Shown piece after piece: positions 50,906-64,000 of a stretch of DNA of 64,000 nt; positions within the stretch are counted from its first letter, which is position 1, and each line of letters opens with the position of its first letter. This DNA comes from Rotaria sp. Silwood1 (lineage: Eukaryota > Rotifera > Eurotatoria > Philodinida > Philodinidae): assembly GCA_905250075.1 (NCBI GenBank), contig CAJNOP010000036.1:1312392-1376391 (forward strand), read 5' to 3'. Below the pieces are notes generated by a model that did not search any database, was not told the DNA's origin, and saw only the letters and a list, made by a program, of their open reading frames with translations. The translations under genes were made by a program, and so were the position numbers.

Positions 50906-53586
50906 TGAATAAATCTATAAGAACAAGCTAAACAAGATTATATTTAGATACACATTCTATTTGTTCATATAGAGTTTTCTTAAAATGATTGCATTTGATT
51001 TACAATATTTCTCATCATCAAAACTAGTTTTGTATTCTAATTATAGCAAAATAAAATTTTTCATAAAAATAAGCTCAATTGGATTTTCTTGACTTTATAA
51101 AAATGAAACGTCTTGAATGTCAATCTTACATATTCTTCAAATGAAAATATCATTTTGACATTATAAGAATATGATGATAAAGAAGATCAATATGAGTACT
51201 TTATTCAATTAGATTTCTAAAAAAAATTTTATGATTTGGTCTGAAACATGAACGTAGAGACAAAAACATCAATCAATGTTTCCATAAACATTTTGAAGAA
51301 TCTGGATCTGTATACTTATACAAACGTATGTGTTATGCCTTAGGATGTATCTTATCTTCTTCGAAACTGATATTAATTATATGAGATAGTATTAAAATAT
51401 TTTTCAAAATTTCGATGTATGCAAACAATTATTGATAAAGATAATTCTGTTACTAAAGTTCATTGTACATTTAGACTTAGGCATCTGAGAAACCCTTCAT
51501 AATTCTATTTAAAACTGTGAAAGAACTTACAGATTCTCAAGAAAATACTGTAAAAAACAATTTTATATATGAATTGATAATTGAAAATGTTTATATGTCA
51601 GATTGACAGTTGAAAACACTCCGTTTCATGTACTCACTTGGTAAAGAAACTGGTGTTGTGATTTATAGAAAACTGACTCTTTCAGTCGACTGTCAACTCT
51701 ATGGATTTTAGACTGACAGCTATCTTAAGCCATCGTAAATGTACATACGTACGTCATCTCAGCTTAAGACTTCTTTATATTTCATAGTAAATCGTAGGCT
51801 TATCTTCAATGCGAAATGACATAACGACTGAGAAAGATGGCATATTTGTCATCAACAACTAGGTTCATTAAAAAAATCTTCAATTTCTATTGTTCTATGT
51901 TGATATTAATTAGGATTCCGTTTTCTATTGGAAGTGTTCCTGTTATGCTGGTACAGGAATCATCATTTTTTAGTCTTATAAATTATCATTAAACAGAAAT
52001 TTATTGTTTGATGGGCACATGCCTATACTCAAAGTCATTATTTTTGTGAAACATAATCTCAAAAGGAGTGTTGATGCACGGGATGAAAATTTGGCTTCTT
52101 CCACAGACGTGAATGATATTTTACCAACGAGTCATCACAAACGTGACGGGCACATGAAGAGCGGCTCAACACACATAAGACAGTCGTCTTAACAACATCT
52201 CTTCTTTATCATAGACTATATATGAATAATGTCTTGCTAGAATTCATGAATTAGTTCCTTATTGCCGACAAGAAGGATTAAATAAAAAGATGATGAAGAA
52301 ATGTCTCTTCCAAAATAAATAGAATAAAACAAACTTGATGTGACTAACAACAGCAACTACATCAAATTTTACATTTTAATTTCTCAGAGGTTGAACTAAC
52401 AGTTTTCTGCATCCTGAGTGTATTCTTACATAATTAACGTGTGATATCAAACCGAGTTTAACACAAGGATATCGATCGAATAAATAGATCTTATGAAAAA
52501 TTTCACTCTATGTTTATTAAAACTATGAGTGTATTGATATATTTCCATATGCTATTTCTTCTTTGATAAATATTATCATTTGTATATAGAAGCAAAGATA
52601 CTATTTTAGATGTGTTTCATTTTTATTCAATTTTATCATATTTGATCGCTTCAACATCTTTGATTGAACTGTGATGATAATTTATTACTACGTACATTCT
52701 GTATGTATATGTAGATAAAATTCTTTCTTCTTGCATATTACGGCATATTTTAATTAAAAAAACTCTTTTAAGCTGAATTATTTCTCTTTATTTGTTTATA
52801 CATACTTTTATGAACATTTTTACTTATCTTTTGATTGTTTTTCCAGAAAGAGTTAAATTACAATTCGATGACTCAACAGAAAAATTGTTTGATAATTTTT
52901 GTTTTTAATAACAACGTTGCCTTTTCAATTTGGATGTGAATATTTTCCTCTTCACACTGGCACCTACACCTGTACACGACTTGGTACGTTGTTGAGATGT
53001 CAATCAATCGAGAAGAAAAAAACAAATATTCAGTACTCTGAAGTACGAGTGAAGTATGGTACTTCGAAATGCTGAAATCTTGGTTTTTACCTATTGCAAA
53101 CAACCGATTTGGGTATAAAATTAATCAATAATAATAAAATATTATATATAGAACGGATGATATTTAATCTGAACTTGTTGTCAGTTATGCATTTATTCAG
53201 CAATATTGCAATCGGCGAAAAACATCGTCAACAAAAAGAAGATTCGGCGAAAATGAACTGATTAAAATACAAAACACCTGAATATTTGCTAAAGAATCAT
53301 ACATGTTATCTTCAATCTTGACTCATATCATGTCTAGAAGAAAACTATACGCCACTTGGGCGATATGTGGTTTTTTCGATGATGAAAACGCAATAAGGTC
53401 TCAAGAATAAAACATCTTGTCGCAGTCATAAGCCACATTTCAAATGTTATCTTTGTACTTTCTTACGATGATAGTAGTATAATAATAGCTGTTTGCACTT
53501 GTTCCTTTTTCATTTCAAGATCTACAATAATATCTGTAGTAAAAATATTCAAACATTTTTATTATTAACTATTTCATCAAAATACA
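50906..53586. other. Intergenic stretch, no recognisable gene
   Basis: About 2.7 kb without supported features. The open frames at 52004..52192 and 52873..53103 are not convincing. Confidence 0.5.
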
Positions 53587-55771
53587 ATGTTGGCCGAAGA
53601 ACTTAATAGTAAAGAATCACGTGAACTTCTGTCGGCAGTAGATCGAATGCGAGAAATTTTACAGGGAAATCAAATTTGTTTACCAGAAATAGTCGTTGTC
53701 GGTGACCAATCTGTAGGTAAATCATCCGTCCTAGAAGCTATATCTGGAATTCAATTACCTCGAGCACAAAACATCTGTACTCGATGTCCATTAGAATTAC
53801 GTATGAAAGTAACAACAGGTGATGAATATGCTATTATACATAATAGTCAAACTCCGGTAGATGCAATGAAAACTATCTATGACATGGAAGATATTGCTGA
53901 TGAAGTTATTCGTCTAACCAATGATATTGCAGGAAATGGAACTAATGTTAGTTCACATCCAATCTATTTGACAGTTTACAAGCGTAATATACCATATGAT
54001 TTGACATTGATTGATTTACCGGGTATAACTCGAAATCCTTTACCTGGTCAAGCAAAAGATATTCATGCTCAAATTTTAACCTTAATTAACAAGTATATCG
54101 AACCATCAACTGCTATAAATTTTTTAAATTATGCTTTCATATAATGAATTCACTTTTTCATTAAAGGTTGTTTTACATGTAATTCCATCGTCTGTTGATT
54201 TTTCAACATCGGAATCGATGAAATTAGCTAAAGAATTTGATCCTAATTGTGAACGACAATTAATTGCTGCTTCAAAAATTGATAAATATGATAAAGGTAT
54301 AGCCCAAAAATTAGTTGGCGAAGGACCAGGTTCAATGAAACTTCAATTGGGTTGTGTTGCTGTACTAAATCGAAATCAAGATGAAATTGATTCGAATGTA
54401 TCATTTGAAGAAATGAAGGAACGTGAAAGGCAATTTTTCATAAAACATCGTGAAGCTTTTCAAAATTTATCTGATGAATATAAAGGTGTTGATCAATTAG
54501 TCAAAAAATTAGCTACAATTCAACATAGTCGTATTCGTTCAACACTGCCTGGGACCATTGAAGAATTAAGAAATCAAATTCGTAATAAAAGGCTCGAGCT
54601 TAAAAATATTCCAATGGCTATGACAACCGAACATGAATGTTGGAGTAAATTTCAATCAATGATCGATGCATTTCGTGAAAGTATTCAAGCTAAAGTCAAT
54701 GGTGATTATGATTGTGAAATACGAAGTAGTATGTTTAATGTAAATAGTAATGCATCTGAAAATACAAATAATACTACAACAGAAGCTTCGAGTCGTACCA
54801 AAGTAGCATTTGTTCCTGTATCTGGTGATGATCATATAGCATATCATCTTTATAAATTTCTACAAAAATTTCAAGAAGCACTACGCAATAGTTTTTCGGA
54901 TTTTTCTACTGTTGATTATAAAAAAACTTGTAATCATGAAAATTGATTATGCAACTGGTGTTTCATTGCCTAATTTTCAAAGTTTTAAAATAATTGAAAG
55001 TTTATTTCGAGAAGAACTTGCTCGTTTACCAACAATATGTTCTTCATTAGTCAAAAATATACATGATTATCTCAATATTATTTTATTAAAAATATATCAT
55101 CAAACATTTGATCAAGAATATCCTCGTCTTATTCAACGACTAAAAGAAGTTATTATTGGAAAAATTGATGCAGCTGAAGAACGAACAATTGAACGTGTAC
55201 AAGAAATACTTGATATGGAAAAGAGATTATTCACATTAAGTCATGAATATATGAAAACTATACGCAAGATGAGAGAAACTAACAATACTAATGATAGAGA
55301 CAGTAGTAAGCCAGTAATAATACCATCATCGACACAATCATTAGTAAAAGAACGAAATGTATCTGTAAACTCAAATAAAATACATTACATTTCGACGATG
55401 TTTACTCCAACGACGAACCAAAGTGTTTATACACAAGATACAAATGAAGTTCATGCAGCAACAGATATTCAAATATCCTTAAAAGCATATTCCGAAGTGA
55501 GTAAATCAAATTGAAAGTATATCGATGATTTAAGAATTTGTTTTAGATCGTACAAACGCGTATTATTGATATCATCTCTCAAATATGTTATCATCAATTT
55601 ATTACTCTATGTACACTAGAGGTTCATAAAGATATGACTATGGCCATCTCAACATCAGATTTGATTCGTTATATGAAAGAACCTTATGATCGAACGGTGC
55701 AACGACAAAATTTAAAGCGTAGTATCAAAGCATACGAAGAAGCATTAAAACTTGGACAAGAACATTTATAA
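53587..55771 (+). CDS. Dynamin/Mx-like large GTPase, with two apparent lesions
   Basis: Segments 53587..54114, 54167..54920 or so, its continuation to 55496 in the next frame, and 55547..55771, about 700 residues. The GTPase domain has G1 GDQSVGKSS (residues 39-47), switch TRCP, G3 DLPG and G4 SKID in place of the usual TKxD. A middle/stalk region follows, and the last exon is a GTPase effector domain (IVQTRIIDIISQICYHQF ... MKEP). There is no PH or Pro-rich domain, so it is closer to Mx or organelle DRPs than to classical dynamin. Two oddities: the 52-bp first intron, placed by the expected PSTA-VVLHVIPSSVDF join, starts ATAAAT instead of GTAAAT; and the frame shifts by one at an A7 run (54920..54926). 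Either the gene is decaying or these are sequence errors. Last intron 55497..55546 is normal GT-AG. Confidence 0.75.
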
Positions 55772-57577
55772 TTTCAGTTTATTAAAAATTTAGATTATAA
55801 AAAATAAAAGAAGACAATATAGAGAAAAATTTATTTCATGATCTACAAATAACATCAGCAGACAGTGTGAATGTGTGATTTTGTAATATGTAGCTGTTGA
55901 TGTAGTCATTTTTTTTCGTTAACATCAACACCCACACTCTTATTAGCATTTTTTGGGTGTGAGTGTAAGTGACTTTGAGTTTAAGAAGGACACCTACATC
56001 TCTATTCGTCCACCCAAGTCAATATCCACAACCACATGTCCAAATACCCATTGAAAAGTTACACATATGAATTCTAGCATAGCCTTTACAACGGTACAGG
56101 TACGGTGTATAGATAGTGTTCAAAAATTTATATGGAATATATATATTACAATTAAAAATAATGCTAACACTTAAGTATTAGTACTAGTATTAGTTAATGC
56201 TAATACTAGTTATAATACGAGACACCTTCTTCATCCTATCTAAATTTCTTGTATTTTCTTGATTATTTATATTTAATAAATTGATGGATCTTCCATCACT
56301 AACAATTCATCATCATTTCATCATCTTATTATTTGTTATCTCATTGTGACACTTAAAATCGCATCTAGTTGCAAATCAGAGAACAAAGATGATTGTCGTA
56401 GTCTGAGACTTCATCTCTACTTATGTAGAAAATTTGAAAATGCTACAGTTACTGATATGAGCTTCCTCTATAGAGGGGGCTCGATACAACATGCTAAGTT
56501 TGCTAGAATTTTAGCTATTTATGCCACTAGAAACAGGCTTGAAATATAGACATCGAAACAGTAGATATTGTTTTATGTCGTGTCGTACTTAAAACTAGCT
56601 TAATACTATATTAAGATGAGCTCTATTTTTGCATAAAATGAGTTTATTTTTGTTGTTACCAAACATAACCGTAGAATGTGAATGTTGACCAATATAATTT
56701 TTTGTAACAAGTGTAAAATAAATAAAACCATTCGGAGAAAAAAATCTATTCACTTCGAAGCTCTTAAATCTATGGTCTATTTCCTGAAGAAAAACACAAA
56801 ATTATTTTTAGTCTTAGTTTTAGCACATTGAGATTGGACAATCTTTAAATTTGTAATGACTTTTCTTTCATTATCATAAAATTGCATTGTTATCAATCTT
56901 TGTACTAAATATATTTAATAAATCATAAAAAAGTTACAATTTTGATGTCATAAACTGACAATATGTATGTATATGATTTTGCAGCACTCTCATAAGTCAT
57001 TGATATTGTTAGTCGAAATTTGCAAAAACTTTATTACTATTAAAATCATTCCATAGACATGAATACTAATATCAATACATAACAAATCAATACAATATCT
57101 TCTTTATTTTAAATACTCAATTTGAACTATAATTTTATTCATAGAATTTTTTTGTTAAAGTTCAAGGTTTGTTTTGACTTCTGATGATGCTTAAAGCAAT
57201 ACAATCATATAAGAGAAGGAAAAAAAAACGAACTAGTAGTATTGTTTCTTTTTTAGGCGAGTACATGAGCCATTTATTTTTCTCTTTCTACTTCTGACAC
57301 GTGAAAGAGAATAACGATCGCATTTATAGACGAGAAGAACATCATACAGAAAAAAACAACGAGTATTTGAGCTTTGCCATGCGTGCACATTACTGTTCTG
57401 TATTCTTAGCGAAGAAACAAACGTGAAAGAAATTACTAATGTGTCCGTATTCATGCATTTATGTTTATTATAAATTGATCGACGCATATTAGTGAAGTCA
57501 TTGGTTAGATATTGTACAAATTATTTATTTTGTTTTTTGCTTTTGGGTTATTTTGGTAATCGTTTAATAGTGAAGAA
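55772..57577. other. Intergenic stretch with one strong hairpin
   Basis: No supported gene. The frames at 56346..56549 and 57233..57487 lack any resemblance to known proteins. A palindrome at 56175..56218 is listed separately. Confidence 0.5.
56175..56218. repeat. 44-bp near-perfect hairpin
   Basis: The 19-nt arm GTATTAGTACTAGTATTAG pairs with CTAATACTAGTTATAATAC across a six-base loop TTAATG; the inner ten pairs are perfect and the outer nine nearly so. Possibly the core of a small fold-back element; no function evident. Confidence 0.6.
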
Positions 57578-58691
57578 ATGAAAGGTGATATTCAATTTTG
57601 GATAATCAATGGTTTGACTATTATTCTTCTTATTAGTCCATTGTTTCTAATTATTTCATATATAATTATCATCTTTCTTATATTAATTATTCCATTAACA
57701 ATTTTTTTTGTCTATACTTATTTTTCTTTATCAAAATGTCGAAGATCTATTAATCAATTTAAAAATCTAACAATTGCACATCGTGGTGGTCAACCATTAA
57801 TACCATCGAATGATAATGATTTTCCTGAAAATACAATGGCTGCTTATCGATGGGCATCAAATATAAATGGTATTGATGGTATTGAATTAGATGTATGGTT
57901 AAGTCGTGATCATATTCCAATGATTAGTCATGATGGTTATTTAGAACATACATTTGCTAATTGTCGACAATTTATATCATCATTAACATGTGCTGAATTA
58001 AAACAATTAAAATATTTAAAAAAAAATAAACGTGATATATATGATCATATAGGTTGTGAAATAATACCAACTTTAGAAGAAGTTATTATTTTTTTAGAAC
58101 CAACAAAACTTAAATTAAGTAAGTATAGATAAATATTTTGAAGCAAATAAAAAACAATTTAATCTCTATTGTTTTTCTATAGTGATTGAAATTAAAGAAA
58201 CACATAAAAAAGATGAAATGGCAAAAATTATTAATAATCTTTTTGAACGATATCCATTTTTATATGATCGTGCTTATTGTGCTGCTTTTCATCCATATAA
58301 TATATATGCTCTTCGTCGTCTCAATCCATATATAACAACAGCTTATCTATTAGCACCACATATAACAACACTTATTATTCGTAATGCTGATCAAACTTCA
58401 CGACCTTGTTCAATATTTTTCATTAAAAATATTATATTACGATGGATGATTGATTCATTTTTTATGCGTTTAGGTACACCAGCTGGTTTAAAATTTTTAG
58501 GAGCTGATTTAATTTGTATTGAACATAGACAAATTTCACAAAATTTATTAGATGAATATAAAAACGCACAAATTGTTGTATGTGCATGGTGTGTTAATGA
58601 ACCAGAACAACGACGATGGTTAAAAGCTCATGAAGTTACAGTTATTACGGATACACTTTTCGATATTGATGATAAATCATATACAATTTAA
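57578..58691 (+). CDS. GDE1: Glycerophosphodiester phosphodiesterase, GDE1-type
   Basis: Two exons, 57578..58118 and 58183..58691, separated by a 64-bp GT-AG intron (phase 1), 349 residues against 331 in human GDE1. The N-terminal 50 residues hold one or two membrane segments. The catalytic GDPD face is present: HRG at 68-70, PENT about 15 residues on, the metal-binding E-L-D of GIELDVW, and SHDG. The second half has the EIK strand (MIEIKETHK) and ends with the TIM-barrel strands VVCAWCVNEPEQ and VTVITDT. It hydrolyses glycerophosphodiesters such as glycerophosphoinositol, releasing glycerol-3-phosphate and the alcohol, at a membrane face using a divalent metal. All expected active-site residues are there, so it should be functional. 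Single-copy housekeeping gene by appearance. Confidence 0.88.
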
Positions 58692-59874
58692 AATGTATCA
58701 TAGATTTTAATCAAATTATGTTTGAATTATTAGTTTCTGTTTTTAAACAATCTTCTACTATCAATTTTAATAAATGTATTATTTTAGTTTATGAATATTA
58801 TTGAATTAATCTCTAATCTAGAAATAAACATTGCATTATCAATCAAAATAATAATTATTTAAGTTTTAGCTTATTTTAATATTTTTTATGAATTTTTTTT
58901 TATGTTAAAATATTTAATGAAAATTGTTATAAACATAAAATAAATTGAATATATTTCATATAATTCCAAATAGCGGTAGTTTGATACCTAAATGATCTTC
59001 TATTCTCTCTAATCATCATTCTACTGCGGTTTACTGACGGTAGTACGAACAAATATGCAACATTAAATATCACCTATGAAAAGTTCGAACACAAATTAGA
59101 ATGAATTCTGAGTCGTATGTCACATATAATTTTCACAGCAAAGAGTAATATAGAGAAACAGAATTTAGATAATCATTATCAAAGTATTTTGAAGTATATG
59201 AACTATTGATGACTCTAACTGCGTCATAGTTTATTTTTCTATATGTTATATACGTATTTAGCAATGATAAACAAGTAATTTGAGATATGTTTGCTGTAAA
59301 TTTAAACATCTTCTATATTACATGAAATGTTGTGCGAATTGATTCATTTAAGAAAATCTGTCATCACTAGAATACAACTTACTAAACAATTGCCTATTAC
59401 AAATATTAAAAAGAAAAAAGATATTGCAGTAATTCAAAAAAAATTTGATTCTATTAGATTTTAATATTATTAAAAATTTTTAAATATATTATTACATAGT
59501 AAGGAAATATATATAATATAACAAATTAATATAGTCTAAAGTCGATAATAGATCTTAAAATTAATTGTAGATATAGAGTGAGAAATAAATGTTAATAGAA
59601 ATGTATGTATTAGAAAAATACGAAAACTTAGCGTTATTTACTAAGGAATGGGTTTTATTGTCCGAAAAAAAATATAAGCTCAGTACTTTTTGATTCTAAA
59701 TCAAGGCCTTATTCTCTAAACACAGATATATATTGTATTCATAATGACATATTTACAAACGCATAGTAAAGACAAATATCACATGACTATTCTTTTTCTT
59801 TATACATGAGCTACGATCAGATATGATACAAATATTGATCACCTGCATAATCATATACACTAATAGTCACAAGG
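58692..59874. other. Intergenic stretch, no recognisable gene
   Basis: About 1.2 kb of AT-rich DNA between two same-strand genes; nothing recognised. Confidence 0.5.
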
Positions 59875-62427
59875 ATGGTGTTTTTCATCGCTTTAATCAG
59901 TGCTTTAAGTTTGATCATTTGTGTATATTTAATATTTTATTCTCCTTATCGTATACGTAATTGGCATGGTTTTATAATATTATTTTTTACATTTACATTT
60001 CATTCAATATTTATCTATACTTTACCATTTTGTCAAATTTATCTTGTATATTTTCTTATATTTATTGATATTAATTCTTTCAATTGTTTTTATCATACAA
60101 TAATTATTTTTTATTGTGTATTTGAATCATTTTTCTTTTTATTTAATGTTGAAGAAGCAAGATTTTTAAGTAATCGTCCTTTACCTGAACGTCTTCCATT
60201 ACCAAAGAATTATGATGAACAATTTGTTGATAGAATTTTAAATGTTTATGAAAAATCTCAAGATGATTTTCGTGTATGTTTTGTTGGATGGTTTAATGGT
60301 ATTAAAAATTCATCTTGTGATTTAATTTATGAAGAAAATATTTTAGAATATATAGCTATGGCAACATATGGTATTGAATATGGAAATGAAATGACTGATG
60401 AACAACAACAACATATAAAAAGATTATTATATAAAGGATATTTAAAAAAATATCCTAAACAACGTTCAAAAATAAAATCTGGTTATAACCATCAAATACA
60501 ATTGAAACATCCTAATAAAGATCCAATTCAATATACACATTATCCTTTGTTAAAATATTTGTTGTTTGCATTTGTACGTAGTATTACGACATCCATACTT
60601 AAATCAATGGGATATGAATATCACAATGTTGATAATGTTGTGTTTTATGTTAGAAAATACCCGAAAAAAACAAGGTAAGTAAGTAATATTATTTATATAA
60701 AGTCATCGAGTAGAAATTAGTTTTTTGTTTAAACTATTAATTGTTTAGTTGAGTGATGTTTCATGATATTTTATAGAATTGTCATCAGTTTTCTGATGGA
60801 AAGTGTTAAACGAAAGTTTGAATCATAGTTTTTTTTTCAAACTTTCATTCGCCTAAATGAACAGCTAATGATAAAGATCAATACGTACAATATATCATCA
60901 TTCTATACTGACAGATAATAATTAAACGACAAAAAAAGTCAAACAACAGTAAAAAATCGAGTCTAATAGAATTTCACAAAGTATTCATAAACTTTAGATG
61001 TTGAAAATGTAGTTTCCAATGTTCTAGACAGTGTAAAATGTAATCATTAAGTTCTAACTTTTGAGAAAAATGTTCAAAGAACGAACGTAAACAAAATATA
61101 ATTCAACATTTAAGCTCATATTGAGTTCACAAGAAAGTCTTGATAAGATTAGAAAAGAAGTTTACAAGGATTCGTACCCTTGAACTTCTGGAGTCGAGGT
61201 ATAACTATTTTATTGAAATTTCAATCAATATTCCAGTATTTACTGGAAAAATGAAATATTGGAATTACTATCTGAAATTCACTCTATAGATAACTTTGAT
61301 AACCCTTAGAATATCTTGAAAGTTTCAGTCGAAAAGAATATTCCTTTGCCAAGATAATAGATTTCTCACAACTACATACTTGTCACAGACATGTCACAAC
61401 ACTCAAGTTAAATTGAAAATTTCATGTCTCGCTAAAGAAATATTCTTTTTTTTTGGGTTGAACCTTTTTGAAGATTTTTCTGCTCTAAGTAAGATTTCCT
61501 TGTAAGTCAGAGCTTCTTCAACTTCATTGAAACATGTTAAGACGTATATTTCATTTATACTACATGTTTTATGTTGAAGAATAATAAATTCAAGAAAAAT
61601 ATTTGATACTCATGTTCTGATATCATTGGAGATTAGATCGTCTTAAAACTTGTTCTTTTATAAAATTCATTTTAAAAATATTATGACATTTTTTTTATAG
61701 ATTGCGACCAATTTTATTTCTTCATGGTTTAAGTCTTGGTGCAAATACTTATATTTTATTTATACGTCGTTTAGCATCTCTTAATCGAACAATAATTCTT
61801 CTCGATATCCCACATGCAAGTATGCGTCTTTATACAGAAATTTTTTCTATGTCAACTATTATATCATCTATTGAAAAATTACTTATTACACTTAATGAAC
61901 AATATATAATAAGTATTAGTCATAGCTATGGTACACTTATTCAATCATGTCTTATTAAACAATTATCACATAGAGTTTATAATCAAGCAGTTATTTTTAT
62001 TGATCCTGTTTGTTTTCTTATATTTGATTCACGTTATATAAATAATTTTATTTATCGTCAACCACGTACACCAAATCAACTTTTATTACATACTGCTTGT
62101 GCGGATGATCTATATTTAATTTATGCTATTGAACGTAATCTATGTTGGTATGAATGTAATTTATGGGCAGAAGATATAAAACAAAGTCAAATTCGAATAC
62201 ATGTATTTTTATCTGAAAATGATGATATTATACCAGTTTCATTTGTAAAAGAATATTTAAGAAAATCTAATATTGATACAACTATTATTCCACAATTTAA
62301 ACATGGTCAATTTATAATAACACCAAAAATTCAAGATGATATTTTGAATATGTTATATAAATTAGAAGAAAAACCAATGATTAATGATTATAATGATGAC
62401 GATAATGACGAATTAGCATATTTTTAA
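59875..62427 (+). CDS. Membrane-anchored alpha/beta hydrolase
   Basis: Two exons, 59875..60674 and 61701..62427, joined in phase 2 across a 1026-bp GT-AG intron, 508 residues. The N-terminal ~100 residues contain three hydrophobic segments, so the enzyme is membrane-bound. A charged linker follows. The alpha/beta hydrolase fold begins in exon 2 with the oxyanion-hole strand PILFLHGLSLG, then the nucleophile elbow ISHSYGT (Ser between His and Tyr), the acid-loop strand IHVFLSENDDIIP and the likely catalytic histidine in FKHGQF. The family covers lipases and esterases; layout (membrane segments, long linker, then hydrolase) recalls uncharacterised fungal and protist proteins rather than a named animal ABHD. 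Substrate unknown; a lipid is likely because of the membrane anchor. The acidic tail (NDYNDDDNDE) is probably disordered. Confidence 0.75.
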
Positions 62428-64000
62428 TTCAATCTATATCTTTATTTAATAATGAATTGATGACTGTTAATCAAAAAAAAAATTATTCTCATTTTTATCA
62501 AGTAGATTGAATTAATATAACGAATTTATCTTTCTATTCTATTGTAAAACTCGCAATATACTTATGCATTTTTTTTTCTATTTTCTAAATATTATAAATG
62601 TATGAAAAGAAATATAGTCTGATGTCATGTCAGATATGACTTCTAATCAATTCGAATTGTTAAGCAATGAATGATCATTCGAAGTTTTTGATAATATCTC
62701 AAAATTTGTAAACTATCTCTATATTTTTTGTATGGATTGAAAAATTGTTTTAATACTTTTCTTCAAGTATGTTATTTATATCTTGATGTGAAGAAGACAA
62801 GAAAAAACATTTTAGAATACATTTGTATTATCCATTAGCCTGGTAAAAATTTCTCTATTAAGATATTATGGGAAAGTTAAATCATACGAATCTTTATGCC
62901 TTTCATTTGTTTTGAATCAATCAAAAGTTGATTTATTGATTATGTAAGACCATATGGTCGTCCAAATAAATCTTTATTGATTTTTTTTTTCTGATTCAAA
63001 TATTATTATTATTATTTGACATAACTTCATTATTTATTATAAATATTTACTAATGATAAGAATATCTCTTAATTTTTCATTATTTTATTTTTTACAACGT
63101 TGTAGTCTAGTCAAGTGATTGCTGTTATGGAACAAGAAGTCTTGTATGAATTTGGTTAAAATGAATGTACATCATCTTCGATCATAATTCTTTCGTGGAA
63201 GTTTTTTTCGAATCGATTCATGAGTTAAATTGCGAATTGTTTTCATAGAAGATTCAATTGATAAGCTATATTTTTTTTTTGAGAAAATTTCAGATGGTTG
63301 GAGATAATAAATGACGTTCTCGATTTTTTAATGGCAATAAATAATAAAACTCGTCATTGAAAAATATGTTTTTTATTAAAATAATTAAGAACGAATTTTG
63401 ACAAAGAAATTCATAAAGAAATTATAGAAATATTCTTTACTAGTGAATTTTGGTTTACAAAAAAAGTCAAAAATAAAATAATAATAAATAAATTCATAAA
63501 TTTATTGTGTCTTCTGAAATCAGTTTTTACATTTAATTTTCTTAAAATTACCTTCAAAAGATAAAATATATTATCAAATGCAAGAATATGATCATAATAT
63601 GTTCTTCTAAAATTGAAAAAAGAAAACCTTTACATCATTTGTTGTTGTTTATTACCATAGGATGTTAATTTTATAAATTAATAAATTATCAATCTCAAAG
63701 TAAATCTAAGCATCATATAAAAGTTAAACGTATTCATGTGTCACGACACATAGTCTTTCAACTATTTTATTGAAAAATGATGTATATCGATCTGTTGTTG
63801 AAGAAAATCATTATTGTATTCTAGGGATGCGCTTTGGTATTTGAGAAAATGTTTGCATTTAAAATCTTTTCACGTGTATTCCACTTAATCAGAGTACACG
63901 ATCATTAGAATACGTTCCAGAGTAACAATTTTCAGAAAATAAATATGATGACTGATTGTCAAAATAGATGAATATTTCAGTACAAGAGAAGTCAGGGAAA
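62428..64000. other. Intergenic stretch to the end of the window
   Basis: About 1.6 kb, very AT-rich, with no supported feature on either strand. Confidence 0.5.

Noticed and set aside
52004-52192. Open frame rich in His, Arg and Asp
   Set aside because: Isolated, short and without resemblance to known proteins.

Overview
This window is AT-rich eukaryotic DNA with many short GT-AG introns (mostly 50-100 bp) and a few 0.8-1.3 kb introns loaded with palindromic elements. Everything points to a small metazoan. A bdelloid rotifer is the best guess, because of a broken ADP-ribosyltransferase of the kind expanded in bdelloids, a phage T4 Rnl1-type RNA ligase, NHL-repeat membrane proteins, an intronless F-box gene and tandem B-box genes. 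That identification is inference; no rRNA, tRNA or mitochondrial marker was recognised.

Layout. 0-8 kb: a synaptotagmin-like gene (minus) and two small tetraspan membrane protein genes (plus). 8-16.5 kb: gene-poor DNA with a TTAA-flanked piggyBac-type element, a fossil ADP-ribosyltransferase, a ~1 kb fold-back made of four related units, and a ~121-bp tandem repeat. 16.5-26 kb: the last two exons of an unidentified plus-strand gene, a second synaptotagmin-like gene with the same exon plan as the first, a type II membrane NHL-repeat protein, and an F-box protein. 26.8-37.6 kb: a complete 26-exon GBF1 (Sec7-family Arf exchange factor) whose long introns carry three inverted-repeat elements. 39-48 kb: three B-box/coiled-coil paralogs, two of which end in a module resembling the ubiquitin-like insert of USP4/USP15, with an intact two-exon T4 Rnl1-like RNA ligase lying among them. 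50-62.5 kb: a decayed GPCR, a dynamin/Mx-like GTPase with two apparent lesions, a GDE1-type glycerophosphodiester phosphodiesterase, and a membrane-anchored alpha/beta hydrolase.

How the genes relate. Most are unlinked housekeeping or membrane genes: GBF1 in Golgi trafficking, synaptotagmin-like proteins and a dynamin-like GTPase in membrane dynamics, GDE1 in lipid metabolism. The block most worth attention is 39-48 kb, where a ligase of phage-like ancestry sits inside a small family of B-box plus USP15-type Ubl proteins that carry no deubiquitinase catalytic core. Exon junctions were placed by hand from GT/AG signals; the reading frames sum correctly for every multi-exon model except the dynamin-like gene.
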